Part shown: piece after piece, positions 1 through 7,053 of the stretch
How the letters are laid out: each line of letters begins with the position of its first letter
How positions within the stretch are numbered: position 1 is the first letter of the stretch
Assembly (NCBI GenBank): GCA_039933635.1
Contig: JBDTNQ010000132.1
Location: 1-9,841 of the forward strand
Direction: 5' to 3'
DNA: 9,841 nucleotides
Origin: JBDTNQ01 sp039933635
GTDB taxonomy: Bacteria; Acidobacteriota; Vicinamibacteria; Vicinamibacterales; SCN-69-37
Made by a program: the position numbers and the translations under genes
The notes under the pieces: model-generated
Seen by the model: the letters and a program-made list of their open reading frames with translations, nothing else
The model's database searches: none
Told to the model about the DNA's origin: nothing

Positions 1-207
1 GCGAAGTTCCTGCAGAACAACCTCATCAACCGGCGCGGCGTGCTCAAGAACGCGCTGCGGCGCGACCTGCCGTATCGGATGGCGAAGAGCACCGCGGACA
101 CGATGTTCCGTGCGGCGGGCCTGACCGTGTTTCGCGCCGGGCGCGCCTACTTCCGCTCGCGCGTGCAGCCGCTGTCGAAGGCGTCTCGTCCGAGCGTGCC
201 GGCCTAG
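1..207 (+). CDS. C-terminal end of an unrecognised protein (5' end outside the window)
   Basis: Frame 1 is open from the first base to a TAG at 205-207 and gives the last 68 residues of a protein. The tail is strongly basic and Arg-rich, with a stretch rich in aromatic and Arg residues (FRAGRAYFRSRV), and ends in a Ser/Pro-rich run (SKASRPSVPA). I do not recognise a family from this fragment and see no catalytic motif or membrane segment in it. It lies 32 bases upstream of the first glycosyltransferase on the same strand, so it is probably in the same operon and may belong to the same glycan pathway; that is inference from position only. The codon pattern (G/C at third positions) matches the genes that follow, which supports real coding. 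Confidence 0.7.
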   Translation, partial: AKFLQNNLINRRGVLKNALRRDLPYRMAKSTADTMFRAAGLTVFRAGRAYFRSRVQPLSKASRPSVPA

Positions 208-239
208 CTGGCTCCGGCTCCCGCGTCGTGCTGGCGCCG

Positions 240-1163
240 ATGGCGCAGTCGACACCGCCGTCACCCATGGACCTCGCCGTCGTTGTCCCTTCCGTCAATG
301 GGCTCCCCATCGTTCTCGAATGCCTGGCCGCGTTGCGCGCCGATGCCTCCGTGTCGAAGCTTGGCATCGAGCTGCTTGTGATCGATCGGTGCGGTGATGA
401 CGTCCGGCGCGCGATTCACGATCACTTTCCGGAGGCCACCGTCATCGCCGTCGGTCGGCGCGAAACGATTCCGGCCATGCGCGCCGTTGGGTTTCGCCGC
501 GCGTCGGCGCCGGCGGTGGCCGTGATCGAGGACCATGTGATCGTGCCCGCGGGGTGGGCCGGCGCCATGGTGGCGGCGCTGAGAGACGATGGCGCGGACG
601 TCGTCGGGGGAGGCGTGCGGAACGCGGCCGTCGAGCGCCTGGTCGATCGCGCGGCATTTCTCTGCGAATACAGCCATCTCCTGCCGCCGCAGCCGGCCGG
701 ACGCGTCGAGACGCTGACGGGGAACAACGTGGTCTATCGTCGCGCCGTCCTCGACCGGTACCGGGCCACTGTCGATCGCGGTCATTGGGAGGACGAACTG
801 CACGCGGCGATGCGGCGTGATCATGTCGTGCTGATCGGGCGGCCGGACATCGAGGTCGGGCACAAGATGCACTACCGCGTGCGTGACTACCTGGCGCAGC
901 GGTTCTGGTACGCACGCGCGTACGCGGGCATCAAACGGGAGTCGATGTCGCCCTCGGCGAGAATCATCAGGGCCATCGGCAGCGTGGCCCTCCCGCCGCT
1001 GCTGCTGCAGCGAATCGTGGGTCGCGTTCGGCGCGCGCATGTTCCCGACGCGTCATGGATCCCGTCGTTGCCGCTTCTCTCGCTGTTCGTGTGTGCGTGG
1101 GCGGCGGGCGAGGTGGTTGGCTACCTCTGCGGTGGCGGCGACGCGCTGTCGAGGGTGGCGTGA
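240..1163 (+). CDS. Family 2 glycosyltransferase (first of a tandem pair)
   Basis: Predicted GT-A fold glycosyltransferase that would move a sugar from a nucleotide-sugar donor to an acceptor at the inner face of the membrane. Residues from ATG 240: the GT2 opening strand LAVVVPS is at 12-18, the nucleotide-binding acidic strand VID (D49) sits where DDGS is usual, and E97-D98-H99 replaces the DXD metal motif and is followed by the usual P-x-GW. A GNNVVYRR segment lies near 161-168 and HWEDEL (E184/D185) fits the catalytic-base position. A hydrophobic stretch near the C-terminus (about 276-296) could anchor the protein. The product is 307 residues. No Shine-Dalgarno marks the start. GTG 228 and ATG 267 are alternatives; ATG 240 was chosen because it gives an N-terminus matching the paralogue that follows. 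Donor and acceptor cannot be read from the sequence. Confidence 0.85.
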   Translation: MAQSTPPSPMDLAVVVPSVNGLPIVLECLAALRADASVSKLGIELLVIDRCGDDVRRAIHDHFPEATVIAVGRRETIPAMRAVGFRRASAPAVAVIEDHVIVPAGWAGAMVAALRDDGADVVGGGVRNAAVERLVDRAAFLCEYSHLLPPQPAGRVETLTGNNVVYRRAVLDRYRATVDRGHWEDELHAAMRRDHVVLIGRPDIEVGHKMHYRVRDYLAQRFWYARAYAGIKRESMSPSARIIRAIGSVALPPLLLQRIVGRVRRAHVPDASWIPSLPLLSLFVCAWAAGEVVGYLCGGGDALSRVA

Positions 1164-1187
1164 CCATCGTATGCTGTGACCGCGACG

Positions 1188-2111
1188 ATGTCTGACGCCG
1201 GCCCGTCGACCCTGTCCCTGTCGATCGTCATCGCCTCGCACGACGCGTCGGCGGTGATCGGCATCTGTCTCCGCGCGTTGACGGCGCAGTATCGCGAGGA
1301 CACGGTCGAGGTCATCGTCGCCGACAGCTCGACCGACGAGACGCCGGCGATCGTGGCGCGCGAGTTTCCCTGGGTCCGCCTGCTGCACGTGGACCAGCCC
1401 ATGACCGTGCCGCAGCTGCGGGGACGCGCGATTCAGATGGCGCGCGGCGCCGTGATTGCCATCCTCGACCCGTACTCGGTGGCGGCCGAGGATTGGGTGA
1501 CACGTGTGATTGCCGCGCACGCGGTTCGGAGCCATGCCGTGATTGGCGGTACGGTCGGCCTGTATCGCGGGGAGGAACGCTCGCTCGCGGCGTGGACGCT
1601 CTACTTCAATGAGTACGGGCTTTTCATGCCGCCGACGGTCCAAGGCGAGACCTGGATCGTGCCCGGCAGCAATGTGACGTACAAGCGCCACGTCCTCTTC
1701 GACGGGTCAACCCCGCGCTATCCGGTGTTCTGGAAGACCTTCACGAACTGGGAGGTCGAACAGTCGCGTTCGCCGCTGTGGCTCGAGCCCGGCATCCGCG
1801 TTGATCTCTACAAGCCGATCCCGCTCGCGCACTACCTGCGCACGCGCTATCACCACGGCCGGTGCTTCGCCGGTATGCGCGTGGCGCGAGCCTCACCTGC
1901 CGCGCGGGCCGGTCGCGCGCTGACGACACCGGTCCTGCCGTTCGTACTGCTGTGGCGCTGGACGCGCGGATTCTGGCCGAAGCGCAGCCGACGCGGGCGA
2001 TATCTGCTCACGATGCCCGCACAACTGCTGCTGTTCACCGTGTGGTCGTGGGGTGAGGCCTGCGGGTACCTTCGAGGATCGGGACGGACCTGTGAGCGGC
2101 TTTTCTACTGA
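1188..2111 (+). CDS. Family 2 glycosyltransferase-like protein (second of the pair, degenerate motifs)
   Basis: Paralogue of the preceding gene, 24 bases downstream and the same length (307 residues from ATG 1188). Shared landmarks are the opening strand LSIVIAS, an acidic strand VIVADSSTDE (D46), a GSNVTYKR segment like GNNVVYRR, the W-E-x-E motif, and a C-terminal hydrophobic end with WGEACGYL matching AAGEVVGYL. The catalytic features are weaker than in the first copy: D94-P95-Y96 stands at the DXD site with only one acidic residue, and NWEVEQ (E189-V190) lacks the Asp of the usual ED pair. It may be an active enzyme of an unusual subfamily, or a non-catalytic partner of the first copy. 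The C-terminal quarter has two hydrophobic stretches (about 246-256 and 274-288) flanked by basic residues, suggesting membrane association. GTG 1176 is an alternative start. No clear ribosome site is visible. Confidence 0.82.
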   Translation: MSDAGPSTLSLSIVIASHDASAVIGICLRALTAQYREDTVEVIVADSSTDETPAIVAREFPWVRLLHVDQPMTVPQLRGRAIQMARGAVIAILDPYSVAAEDWVTRVIAAHAVRSHAVIGGTVGLYRGEERSLAAWTLYFNEYGLFMPPTVQGETWIVPGSNVTYKRHVLFDGSTPRYPVFWKTFTNWEVEQSRSPLWLEPGIRVDLYKPIPLAHYLRTRYHHGRCFAGMRVARASPAARAGRALTTPVLPFVLLWRWTRGFWPKRSRRGRYLLTMPAQLLLFTVWSWGEACGYLRGSGRTCERLFY

Positions 2112-2128
2112 GAATGGAGCCCGCGGCG

Positions 2129-3142
2129 ATGGCTGAGCAAACGCGATTGCGCGTGGCGATAGTCGGGGCGGGTCTGATGGGGCGATGGCATGCGCACGCC
2201 GCGGTGCGGCTCGGCGTCACCGTGGCGGCCATCGTCGACCCCGATTCGGCGCGCGCGCGGGACTTGAGCGCGCACCATCCGCGCGCGAAGGTGGTCGCGC
2301 GGCTCGCGGACGTCCTCGGGGACGTGGATGTGGTGCACGTCTGTACTCCGAGTCGCACACACGTCGCGCTCATCACCGAGGCCCTCGATGCGGGTCGCCA
2401 CGTCCTCGTTGAGAAGCCCGTGGCCCCCACGACGGACGCGGTCGCGGCGCTGCTCGAACTCGCCGGGAGACGTCGCGTGTTGCTGTGTCCCGTGCATCAG
2501 TTTCCGTTTCAGGCCGGCTTCCTGTCCGCGCTGGCTCATATCGAGGCGATCGGCCCCCTCCGGCAGATGTCGTACTCAACCTGTTCGGCCGGTGCGGCCG
2601 GCCAGGATGCCGCGGCCAGGGCGCAGGTGGCGACCGACATCCTGCCGCATCCGCTCTCGCTATTCGCGAAAATATCGACGCAAGTTGCCGATGTCGAGTG
2701 GTCGGTTCGCGCGCCCGTGCCCGGAGAAATCAGAGCGCTCGGTCAGATGGGCGACGTCGGCCTGTCGATCGCGATCTCGATGAGCGGGCGGCCGACGACG
2801 AACGCGATCGAATTGATCGGGGAGCGGGGCACGACGGTGGTGGACCTGTTTCACGGCTTTGCAGTGACGCAGGACGGGCGCGTCTCACGGTGGCGGAAGG
2901 CGACGAAGCCGCTCAGCGGCGCTGCACGCACGGCGCTGGCTGCGACCGGAAATCTGGTGACGCGATCGTGGCAACGCGAAGCGGCCTATCCGGGACTGCG
3001 GCGGTTGATGGCGTCGTTCTACGAGGCGATTCGTGCTGAGGGGCCGAGTCCGCTGTCCATTGACGAAACGTTGGCCGTGGCGCGCGCGGGCGATCGGATT
3101 CTGCAGGCGCTCGCCAATCGCGTGGCGCGAGAAGGCCGCTAG
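2129..3142 (+). CDS. Gfo/Idh/MocA family NAD(P)-dependent oxidoreductase
   Basis: Predicted soluble dehydrogenase acting on a sugar, sugar nucleotide or cyclitol. Residues from ATG 2129: Rossmann motif GAGLMG at 13-18 after the strand VAIV; VDP at the end of the second strand (36-38), which binds the cofactor ribose; VHVCTPSRTH at 69-78; and the family signature E95-K96-P97, whose Lys is the catalytic residue. The C-terminal alpha/beta domain begins near 120 and holds D170-I-L-P-H174, matching the DxxxH pair seen in many members. At 337 residues it has the normal family length. A GGAG at 2116-2119 lies 9 bases before ATG 2129, which decides the start; ATG 2114 would place that site inside the gene. 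It starts 17 bases after the second glycosyltransferase, so it may supply or modify that pathway's sugar. The substrate is unknown. Confidence 0.88.
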   Translation: MAEQTRLRVAIVGAGLMGRWHAHAAVRLGVTVAAIVDPDSARARDLSAHHPRAKVVARLADVLGDVDVVHVCTPSRTHVALITEALDAGRHVLVEKPVAPTTDAVAALLELAGRRRVLLCPVHQFPFQAGFLSALAHIEAIGPLRQMSYSTCSAGAAGQDAAARAQVATDILPHPLSLFAKISTQVADVEWSVRAPVPGEIRALGQMGDVGLSIAISMSGRPTTNAIELIGERGTTVVDLFHGFAVTQDGRVSRWRKATKPLSGAARTALAATGNLVTRSWQREAAYPGLRRLMASFYEAIRAEGPSPLSIDETLAVARAGDRILQALANRVAREGR

Positions 3143-3161
3143 CGCCCGGATCGGTCGATCG

Positions 3162-4352
3162 TCAGTAGATCACGATGAACGAGCCATCGGGCTTGACGAC
3201 GACGGCGGGCGTATCCCAGGTCGGCAGACCGGGCTTTCGTCCGATCGCGCCCATCGGTTTGCCGTCGGCGCCGAAGCGCTGCCACGCGAGCGAGCCGCCT
3301 CTGTTCCAGCTGGCGCCTTCGATCCACGCGAGCGCGACCTCGCCGCGCGCGTTACCGGCAATCGAGGGGTAGCGGCGATTCGTGGCCGAGCCAGCCGGCG
3401 TCGTCCAGTTGGAGCGCCGGCTCGTGGATTCGTCGATGCGTAGCCATTGCAGCTGGCCGCCGGTCTCCCAGGCGGCCAGCACGTCCGTGCCCACTTCGGA
3501 CAAACTGAACGTGCTCATGGGACACGCGCCGACGTTCCACGGTTGCATCAGGTCGCTGGAGAACGTCACGCCCTTGTCGTACGAGGTCAGAAGATACGTG
3601 TCGCGATTCATCATCTCGACGGCGGATCGAACGAGCAGCCGCACGACGCCGCGCCGATCCGCGAGCGCGCGCACGCCGCAACAGCCACAGGCGCCCGCCG
3701 CGGCGTTCGACACTGCGGCCTCCGGCAGAAAGGCGCCCCCGTCATTGGACGAACGCGCGATCCACACGCGTCGATCCGCTTCGGACACGCCGCCCGGCAC
3801 TTGGGCGTGCCACGCCACGTAGACGTTGCCGTTCGCATCGGCGGCGACGCCTGCCGCATCCGCGTCCACTGACATCTGGACAAGATTGCGTTCGGGTTCA
3901 AACGCCGTGCGCGCATCGTTCAAGCGCGTGTACAACACGGGAGTTTTGCCGGCGGGCGCCCGCGACGTGGCTTTGCTGGAGCCATCCCACGCGACGTGCA
4001 GGCGGCCGTCGCGGCCGATGGCCATCTGGCCGCCGCGCATGCTGCCCGTGGCCACCGCGCTCTCGGGCTGCGTGTTGACGCGCACGGCTGGAGAAAACTG
4101 CAGCGACGTGGGATTCAGCCGCGTGTAGAAGAGATTCCCGTGCGCAGCCTCGCCTTGAAAATACAGCACGTGCATGGTGCCGGACGCGTCGATCGCGATC
4201 TGTGGCTGCACGCCGCTGTTCGGCAGCTCGACCAGTGTGACGTCGCCCGTCTGTGTTCTGGCCTCGGCCGCGGCCAGCAGACCGGCGCACGCCGTGACCG
4301 CGAGCGCGATCGCCGCGGTCATGTTGAGGATCGATAACGGACGAGGCGCCAT
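3162..4352 (-). CDS. Exported sialidase-like beta-propeller protein with CxCC motif
   Basis: Secreted 396-residue protein built of repeated beta-sheet blades. Repeats of the type 'Asp-x-x-Gly, then hydrophobic strand ending in W/Y' recur (near 55-64, 114-122, 171-181, 335-343, 387-396). Two Asp-box-like motifs are visible: SSNDGGAF at 201-208 and SYDKGVTF at 257-264, typical of the sialidase/BNR superfamily. The N-terminus is a signal sequence. V19-T-A-C22 could be a lipobox, or a type I signal peptidase may cut after AEA (31). C222/C224/C225 form a CxCC motif, with NRD at 249-251 and W-N-V-G-A-C277-P further on. I see no convincing Arg triad of true sialidases, so glycosidase activity is doubtful. 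The start at 4352 is set by GGAG six bases upstream; a longer frame to 4457 overlaps the methyltransferase. It is probably co-transcribed with that gene. Confidence 0.82.
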   Translation of the reverse strand: MAPRPLSILNMTAAIALAVTACAGLLAAAEARTQTGDVTLVELPNSGVQPQIAIDASGTMHVLYFQGEAAHGNLFYTRLNPTSLQFSPAVRVNTQPESAVATGSMRGGQMAIGRDGRLHVAWDGSSKATSRAPAGKTPVLYTRLNDARTAFEPERNLVQMSVDADAAGVAADANGNVYVAWHAQVPGGVSEADRRVWIARSSNDGGAFLPEAAVSNAAAGACGCCGVRALADRRGVVRLLVRSAVEMMNRDTYLLTSYDKGVTFSSDLMQPWNVGACPMSTFSLSEVGTDVLAAWETGGQLQWLRIDESTSRRSNWTTPAGSATNRRYPSIAGNARGEVALAWIEGASWNRGGSLAWQRFGADGKPMGAIGRKPGLPTWDTPAVVVKPDGSFIVIY

Positions 4353-4358
4353 GTCGAA

Positions 4359-4362
4359 CTCC
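4359..4362 (-). promoter_or_regulatory. Shine-Dalgarno site of the beta-propeller gene
   Basis: On the - strand GGAG lies six bases before the ATG ending at 4352 and just after the methyltransferase stop codon (4364-4366). It identifies the true start of the propeller gene and rejects the 35-residue basic extension that an upstream start would add. Confidence 0.7.
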
Positions 4363-4363
4363 G

Positions 4364-5290
4364 CTACTGATGACGGGAATCGGCCAGCCGGGCGGCAATG
4401 AGAAACGCGGCGTAGTGATAGACGAGACGCCCGCCGCGGCCGAGGACGGCGCGGCACTCGCTCGTGAACCGGCGCCGCACTTCGGCTTCCTGCGCGGGCG
4501 TGGCCAGGTTCAGGCGTTTCCGCGCGATGCTCGAGTAGGTGCGCTGCAACTCCCAGAACTGGTCGATATCGTCGAACGCGATCTGATGCGCCGACCAGTC
4601 GGGCCGGAGACCAATGAAGCCGGCGTCGCGCACGAGACGCAGCGTCTCGGGCACGCGGGTCGCGCGATTGCTCGCGAGATCGGTTTCTTCCTGATCGTGC
4701 TGCTCGGGAATGACGCCGGCCACGACGCCCTCGAGGAACGCGGGCGCGACGAGCAGGCGCCCGGTGCGCTCCGCGATGGCGTCAGGTACGCGCGACGCGT
4801 AATGGCGCAGGCCCTTCCAGCTGGTCAGCGGCGGTCGCGAGCCGATGCCGAGCACCAGACGGCCGCCCGGCTTCAGCACCCGGCGCATCTCCGCCAGCGC
4901 CTGCGAAGGATTGGGAAAATGCAGCAATGCAAACAGCGAGACGACACAATCGAACGTGGCGGCCGCAAACGGCAGATGCTCGGCGTCGGTTTCCGCCAGC
5001 GCGATGCGATCATGTCCGGGGGCACTCCGCGCGTGCCGTGCGGCTTGCGTCAACATCTGTCGCGAGAGATCGACGCCAACGATCCGACCGTTTGCGCCCA
5101 GGCGTCCGGCTGCTTCGATGGCCACGATGCCCGAACCCGTTCCGATGTCGAGCACACGCTCGCCTGGTTGAAGGGCGGCTTCGTCCACGACGGCCCTGGC
5201 GAGCGGTTGGGTCGTGATCAGGCTGAACCTGGCGAAAGCCTCCGCCAGAGACGCATAGCTTGCCGCATCGGCTGTCTTGAAATCCCCCAT
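4364..5290 (-). CDS. Class I SAM-dependent methyltransferase (UbiE/Methyltransf_11 type)
   Basis: Predicted cytoplasmic methyltransferase of 308 residues. The Rossmann-like SAM domain occupies about 35-150: motif I VLDIGTGSG at 46-54, the acidic residue after strand 2 in GVDLS (D74), TDAEHLPF at 101-108 (D102 contacts adenine in this fold), the strand FDCVVSLFALLHF at 113-125, and LKPGGRLVLG at 139-148. The region after about 155 is a substrate-specific extension with many charged helices and no motif I recognise, so the methyl acceptor is unknown; a quinone, lipid or small molecule are all possible. AAGG six bases before ATG 5288-5290 supports the start. It is first in a two-gene - strand unit, 11 bases ahead of the exported propeller, and diverges from the protease operon. 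This pairing of a cytoplasmic and an exported protein gives no clear shared function. Confidence 0.87.
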   Translation of the reverse strand: MGDFKTADAASYASLAEAFARFSLITTQPLARAVVDEAALQPGERVLDIGTGSGIVAIEAAGRLGANGRIVGVDLSRQMLTQAARHARSAPGHDRIALAETDAEHLPFAAATFDCVVSLFALLHFPNPSQALAEMRRVLKPGGRLVLGIGSRPPLTSWKGLRHYASRVPDAIAERTGRLLVAPAFLEGVVAGVIPEQHDQEETDLASNRATRVPETLRLVRDAGFIGLRPDWSAHQIAFDDIDQFWELQRTYSSIARKRLNLATPAQEAEVRRRFTSECRAVLGRGGRLVYHYAAFLIAARLADSRHQ

Positions 5291-5350
5291 GGACCGCCTT
5301 CAAGTCTAGCCCAAGCCTCCCGAGGCCTCCTGCGCGGGTCCCGACATTAA

Positions 5351-5402
5351 TTGACATGGTGCACCGTGGTCGTCCGGACGCGGGCCCTGCGGAGAGTAGA
5401 AT
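5351..5402 (+). promoter_or_regulatory. Possible promoter elements for the protease operon
   Basis: The 149-base divergent gap (5291-5439) is the likely site of promoters for both directions. It holds an A+T-rich island with a perfect TTGACA at 5351-5356, and a good -10-like TAGAAT at 5397-5402, which would start transcription near 5409 and leave a leader of about 30 bases. The two are 40 bases apart and so cannot be one sigma-70 promoter; each lacks a good partner at 16-18 bases. The TAGAAT is the more likely functional element because of its distance to the gene. Confidence 0.3.
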
Positions 5403-5430
5403 CGATGTGGCGCCTACTGAACGTGTCCGT

Positions 5431-5434
5431 GGAG
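5431..5434 (+). promoter_or_regulatory. Shine-Dalgarno site of the S8 peptidase gene
   Basis: GGAG lies five bases before ATG 5440. The protein from this start opens with a typical signal peptide (MKYVSKW, then a hydrophobic core), while the longer frame from 5356 would add 28 polar residues in front of it. This fixes the start. Confidence 0.7.
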
Positions 5435-5439
5435 TAAAG

Positions 5440-7053
5440 ATGAAGTACGTGTCGAAGTGGTCCGGTGTCTCCGGCGCGGCGCTCGGATTCATCGGCGGCC
5501 TGATGATTCTGTTGGCGTCGTCGCATGTGACGGCGCAGCGATCGGCCGTCAATCCCATTGGCAAGGCCGTTCCTCGGGCCTGTTTCTCCGCTGGAAACCA
5601 GACCGTCACTCAGGCCGACCCCAATCCTGCACCGCCGCCGACGACGCACGCGCAAGGCACGGCGTACGTCACCGGTGAGGTGCTGATCAAGTTCAAGGCC
5701 GGCATGTCTCCCGCCCGTCGCCAGCGCGCGCTCGGCGCGTTGCGCAGTCGGCCGGCCATGACCGAACTGCAGTGGACCGGTGACATTGCCAGGTTCCGCG
5801 ATCCCGCCGAGCCCGACGCCGAACGCCTGGCGTCGCAACTGGCCGAGCAGCCCGAAGTCGAGTTCGCGCAACCGAACTACATCCGGTCGTTCCCCATTGG
5901 GAAAGCATTCGCGGTGGCGCCACTCGCGGTGGGCCCGGGTGTCGCCGGCAAGCCGAACGATCCCGACTACAACGTGCTGCAGTGGAACCTGTCGCTCCTG
6001 AACATGCCCGCCGCATGGGACATCAACGCCGGCGGTGATCCGTCGATCATCGTCGCGGTGGTCGACACCGGTGTCACGACCGAGGACACGACGCTCGCGG
6101 GTCGCCTCTGGACCGGCCAGCAATTCCAGAACGTGGCACTGCGGATCGCACGCAGTCCGGATCTTTCCGCGTCGCGTCTCGTGCTGCCACGCGATCTCAT
6201 CTTCAATGTCGGGGCATCGTCGACCTGGGATTTCGTGGGGCACGGCACGCACGTGGCGTCGACGATTGCGGAGGATGCCAACAACCAGGTCAGCCTCGCG
6301 GGCATGGCCTACAACGTGCGCATCATGCCGGTGAAGGTGTGCGTCGGGTACTGGGAGCTGATGCTCGCGCGCGCGCAGAGCAACATCACGGGCTTCCTGC
6401 CGTCGGACTCGGGCGGGTGCAGCGACAGTTTGATCAGCCAGGGCATTCGTTACGCGGCCGACAACGGCGCCCGCGTGATCAACCTGAGTCTCGGTGGCGT
6501 GGGCGAGGCGCCGGTGGTTCGGGATGCCCTGACCTACGCGGTCGGCAAAGGCGCGTTCGTGGCCATTTCCGCCGGGAACCGGTTCGAGGATGGCAACGAG
6601 CCGGAGTTTCCGGCGGCGTACGCGCCGGGGATCGATGGCGTGATGTCGGTCGGCGCGATCGGCAAGTCGAAGACGCGCGCGTATTACTCTGACACCGGCA
6701 GCCAAGTCGAGATCAGCGCGCCGGGCGGCAGCGATCGCGATGGCGGCGGCGAAGACCGCGGGTTTGTCTGGCAGGTCACGCTCTATCCCCCCGACGCCGA
6801 TCCGTTGCAGCTCAGCGTCCCGCGCTTCGATCGCTACGTCGAGGTCGGCTACACCGGCACCTCGATGGCGGCGCCGCACGTGTCCGCGCTGGCCGCGCTC
6901 CTGATGAGTCAGGGCATCACGACGCCACAAGCCGTTGAGGCGGCCATCAAGGCCTTCGCACTCGACCTGGGTGTCGCCGGGCGCGACGACGACTACGGCT
7001 TCGGATTGATTCAGCCCCGCGCGTCGCTCTTCGGCCTGGGGGGGCGTCGATGA
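5440..7053 (+). CDS. Secreted S8 (subtilisin-like) serine peptidase
   Basis: Exported endopeptidase precursor of 537 residues. The signal peptide is at 1 to about 33 (hydrophobic core 11-27, likely cut near TAQ). A Pro-rich linker follows at 60-70. The propeptide, at about 75-150, is of the fervidolysin/I9-like kind (GEVLIKFKAG, later EFAQPNYI), which folds the enzyme and is removed on activation. The catalytic domain runs from about 175 to 525: D209 in VAVVDTGV, H268 in GHGTHVAS, oxyanion N380 in ISAGN and S475 in GTSMAAPH, so the triad is intact. An insertion carries C301 and C327, possibly a disulfide. The protein ends about 60 residues after the Ser, with no C-terminal anchor or sorting domain, so it is probably released to periplasm or medium. 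Its stop overlaps the start of the barrel gene (ATGA at 7050-7053), implying coupled translation. Confidence 0.95.
   Translation: MKYVSKWSGVSGAALGFIGGLMILLASSHVTAQRSAVNPIGKAVPRACFSAGNQTVTQADPNPAPPPTTHAQGTAYVTGEVLIKFKAGMSPARRQRALGALRSRPAMTELQWTGDIARFRDPAEPDAERLASQLAEQPEVEFAQPNYIRSFPIGKAFAVAPLAVGPGVAGKPNDPDYNVLQWNLSLLNMPAAWDINAGGDPSIIVAVVDTGVTTEDTTLAGRLWTGQQFQNVALRIARSPDLSASRLVLPRDLIFNVGASSTWDFVGHGTHVASTIAEDANNQVSLAGMAYNVRIMPVKVCVGYWELMLARAQSNITGFLPSDSGGCSDSLISQGIRYAADNGARVINLSLGGVGEAPVVRDALTYAVGKGAFVAISAGNRFEDGNEPEFPAAYAPGIDGVMSVGAIGKSKTRAYYSDTGSQVEISAPGGSDRDGGGEDRGFVWQVTLYPPDADPLQLSVPRFDRYVEVGYTGTSMAAPHVSALAALLMSQGITTPQAVEAAIKAFALDLGVAGRDDDYGFGLIQPRASLFGLGGRR

Noticed and set aside
261..1040. 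A 259-codon - strand frame opposite the first GT2
   Set aside because: Antisense shadow; the + strand frame has the GT2 motifs, while this product is rich in Arg, His and Asp with no fold signature.
3149..3160. GATCGGTCGATC between the convergent genes as a terminator
   Set aside because: The stem is too short with almost no loop, and no T tract follows on either strand.
4353..4457. 35-residue N-terminal extension of the propeller protein
   Set aside because: It overlaps the methyltransferase end, is very Arg-rich and would bury the signal peptide; GGAG sits right before ATG 4352.
5303..5308. TAGACT on the - strand as a -10 element for the methyltransferase
   Set aside because: No -35-like sequence lies 16-18 bases upstream (AGGAGG is there instead), so it is not supported as a promoter.
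4370..5350. A 326-codon + strand frame opposite the methyltransferase
   Set aside because: Antisense to a clear SAM methyltransferase, with low-complexity composition and no motif.
5347..6930. A 527-codon open frame on the - strand opposite the peptidase
   Set aside because: It lies almost wholly antisense to a protein with an intact catalytic triad. Its product is an Arg/His/Asp-rich mix with no recognisable domain, as expected from the antisense frame of GC-rich coding DNA.
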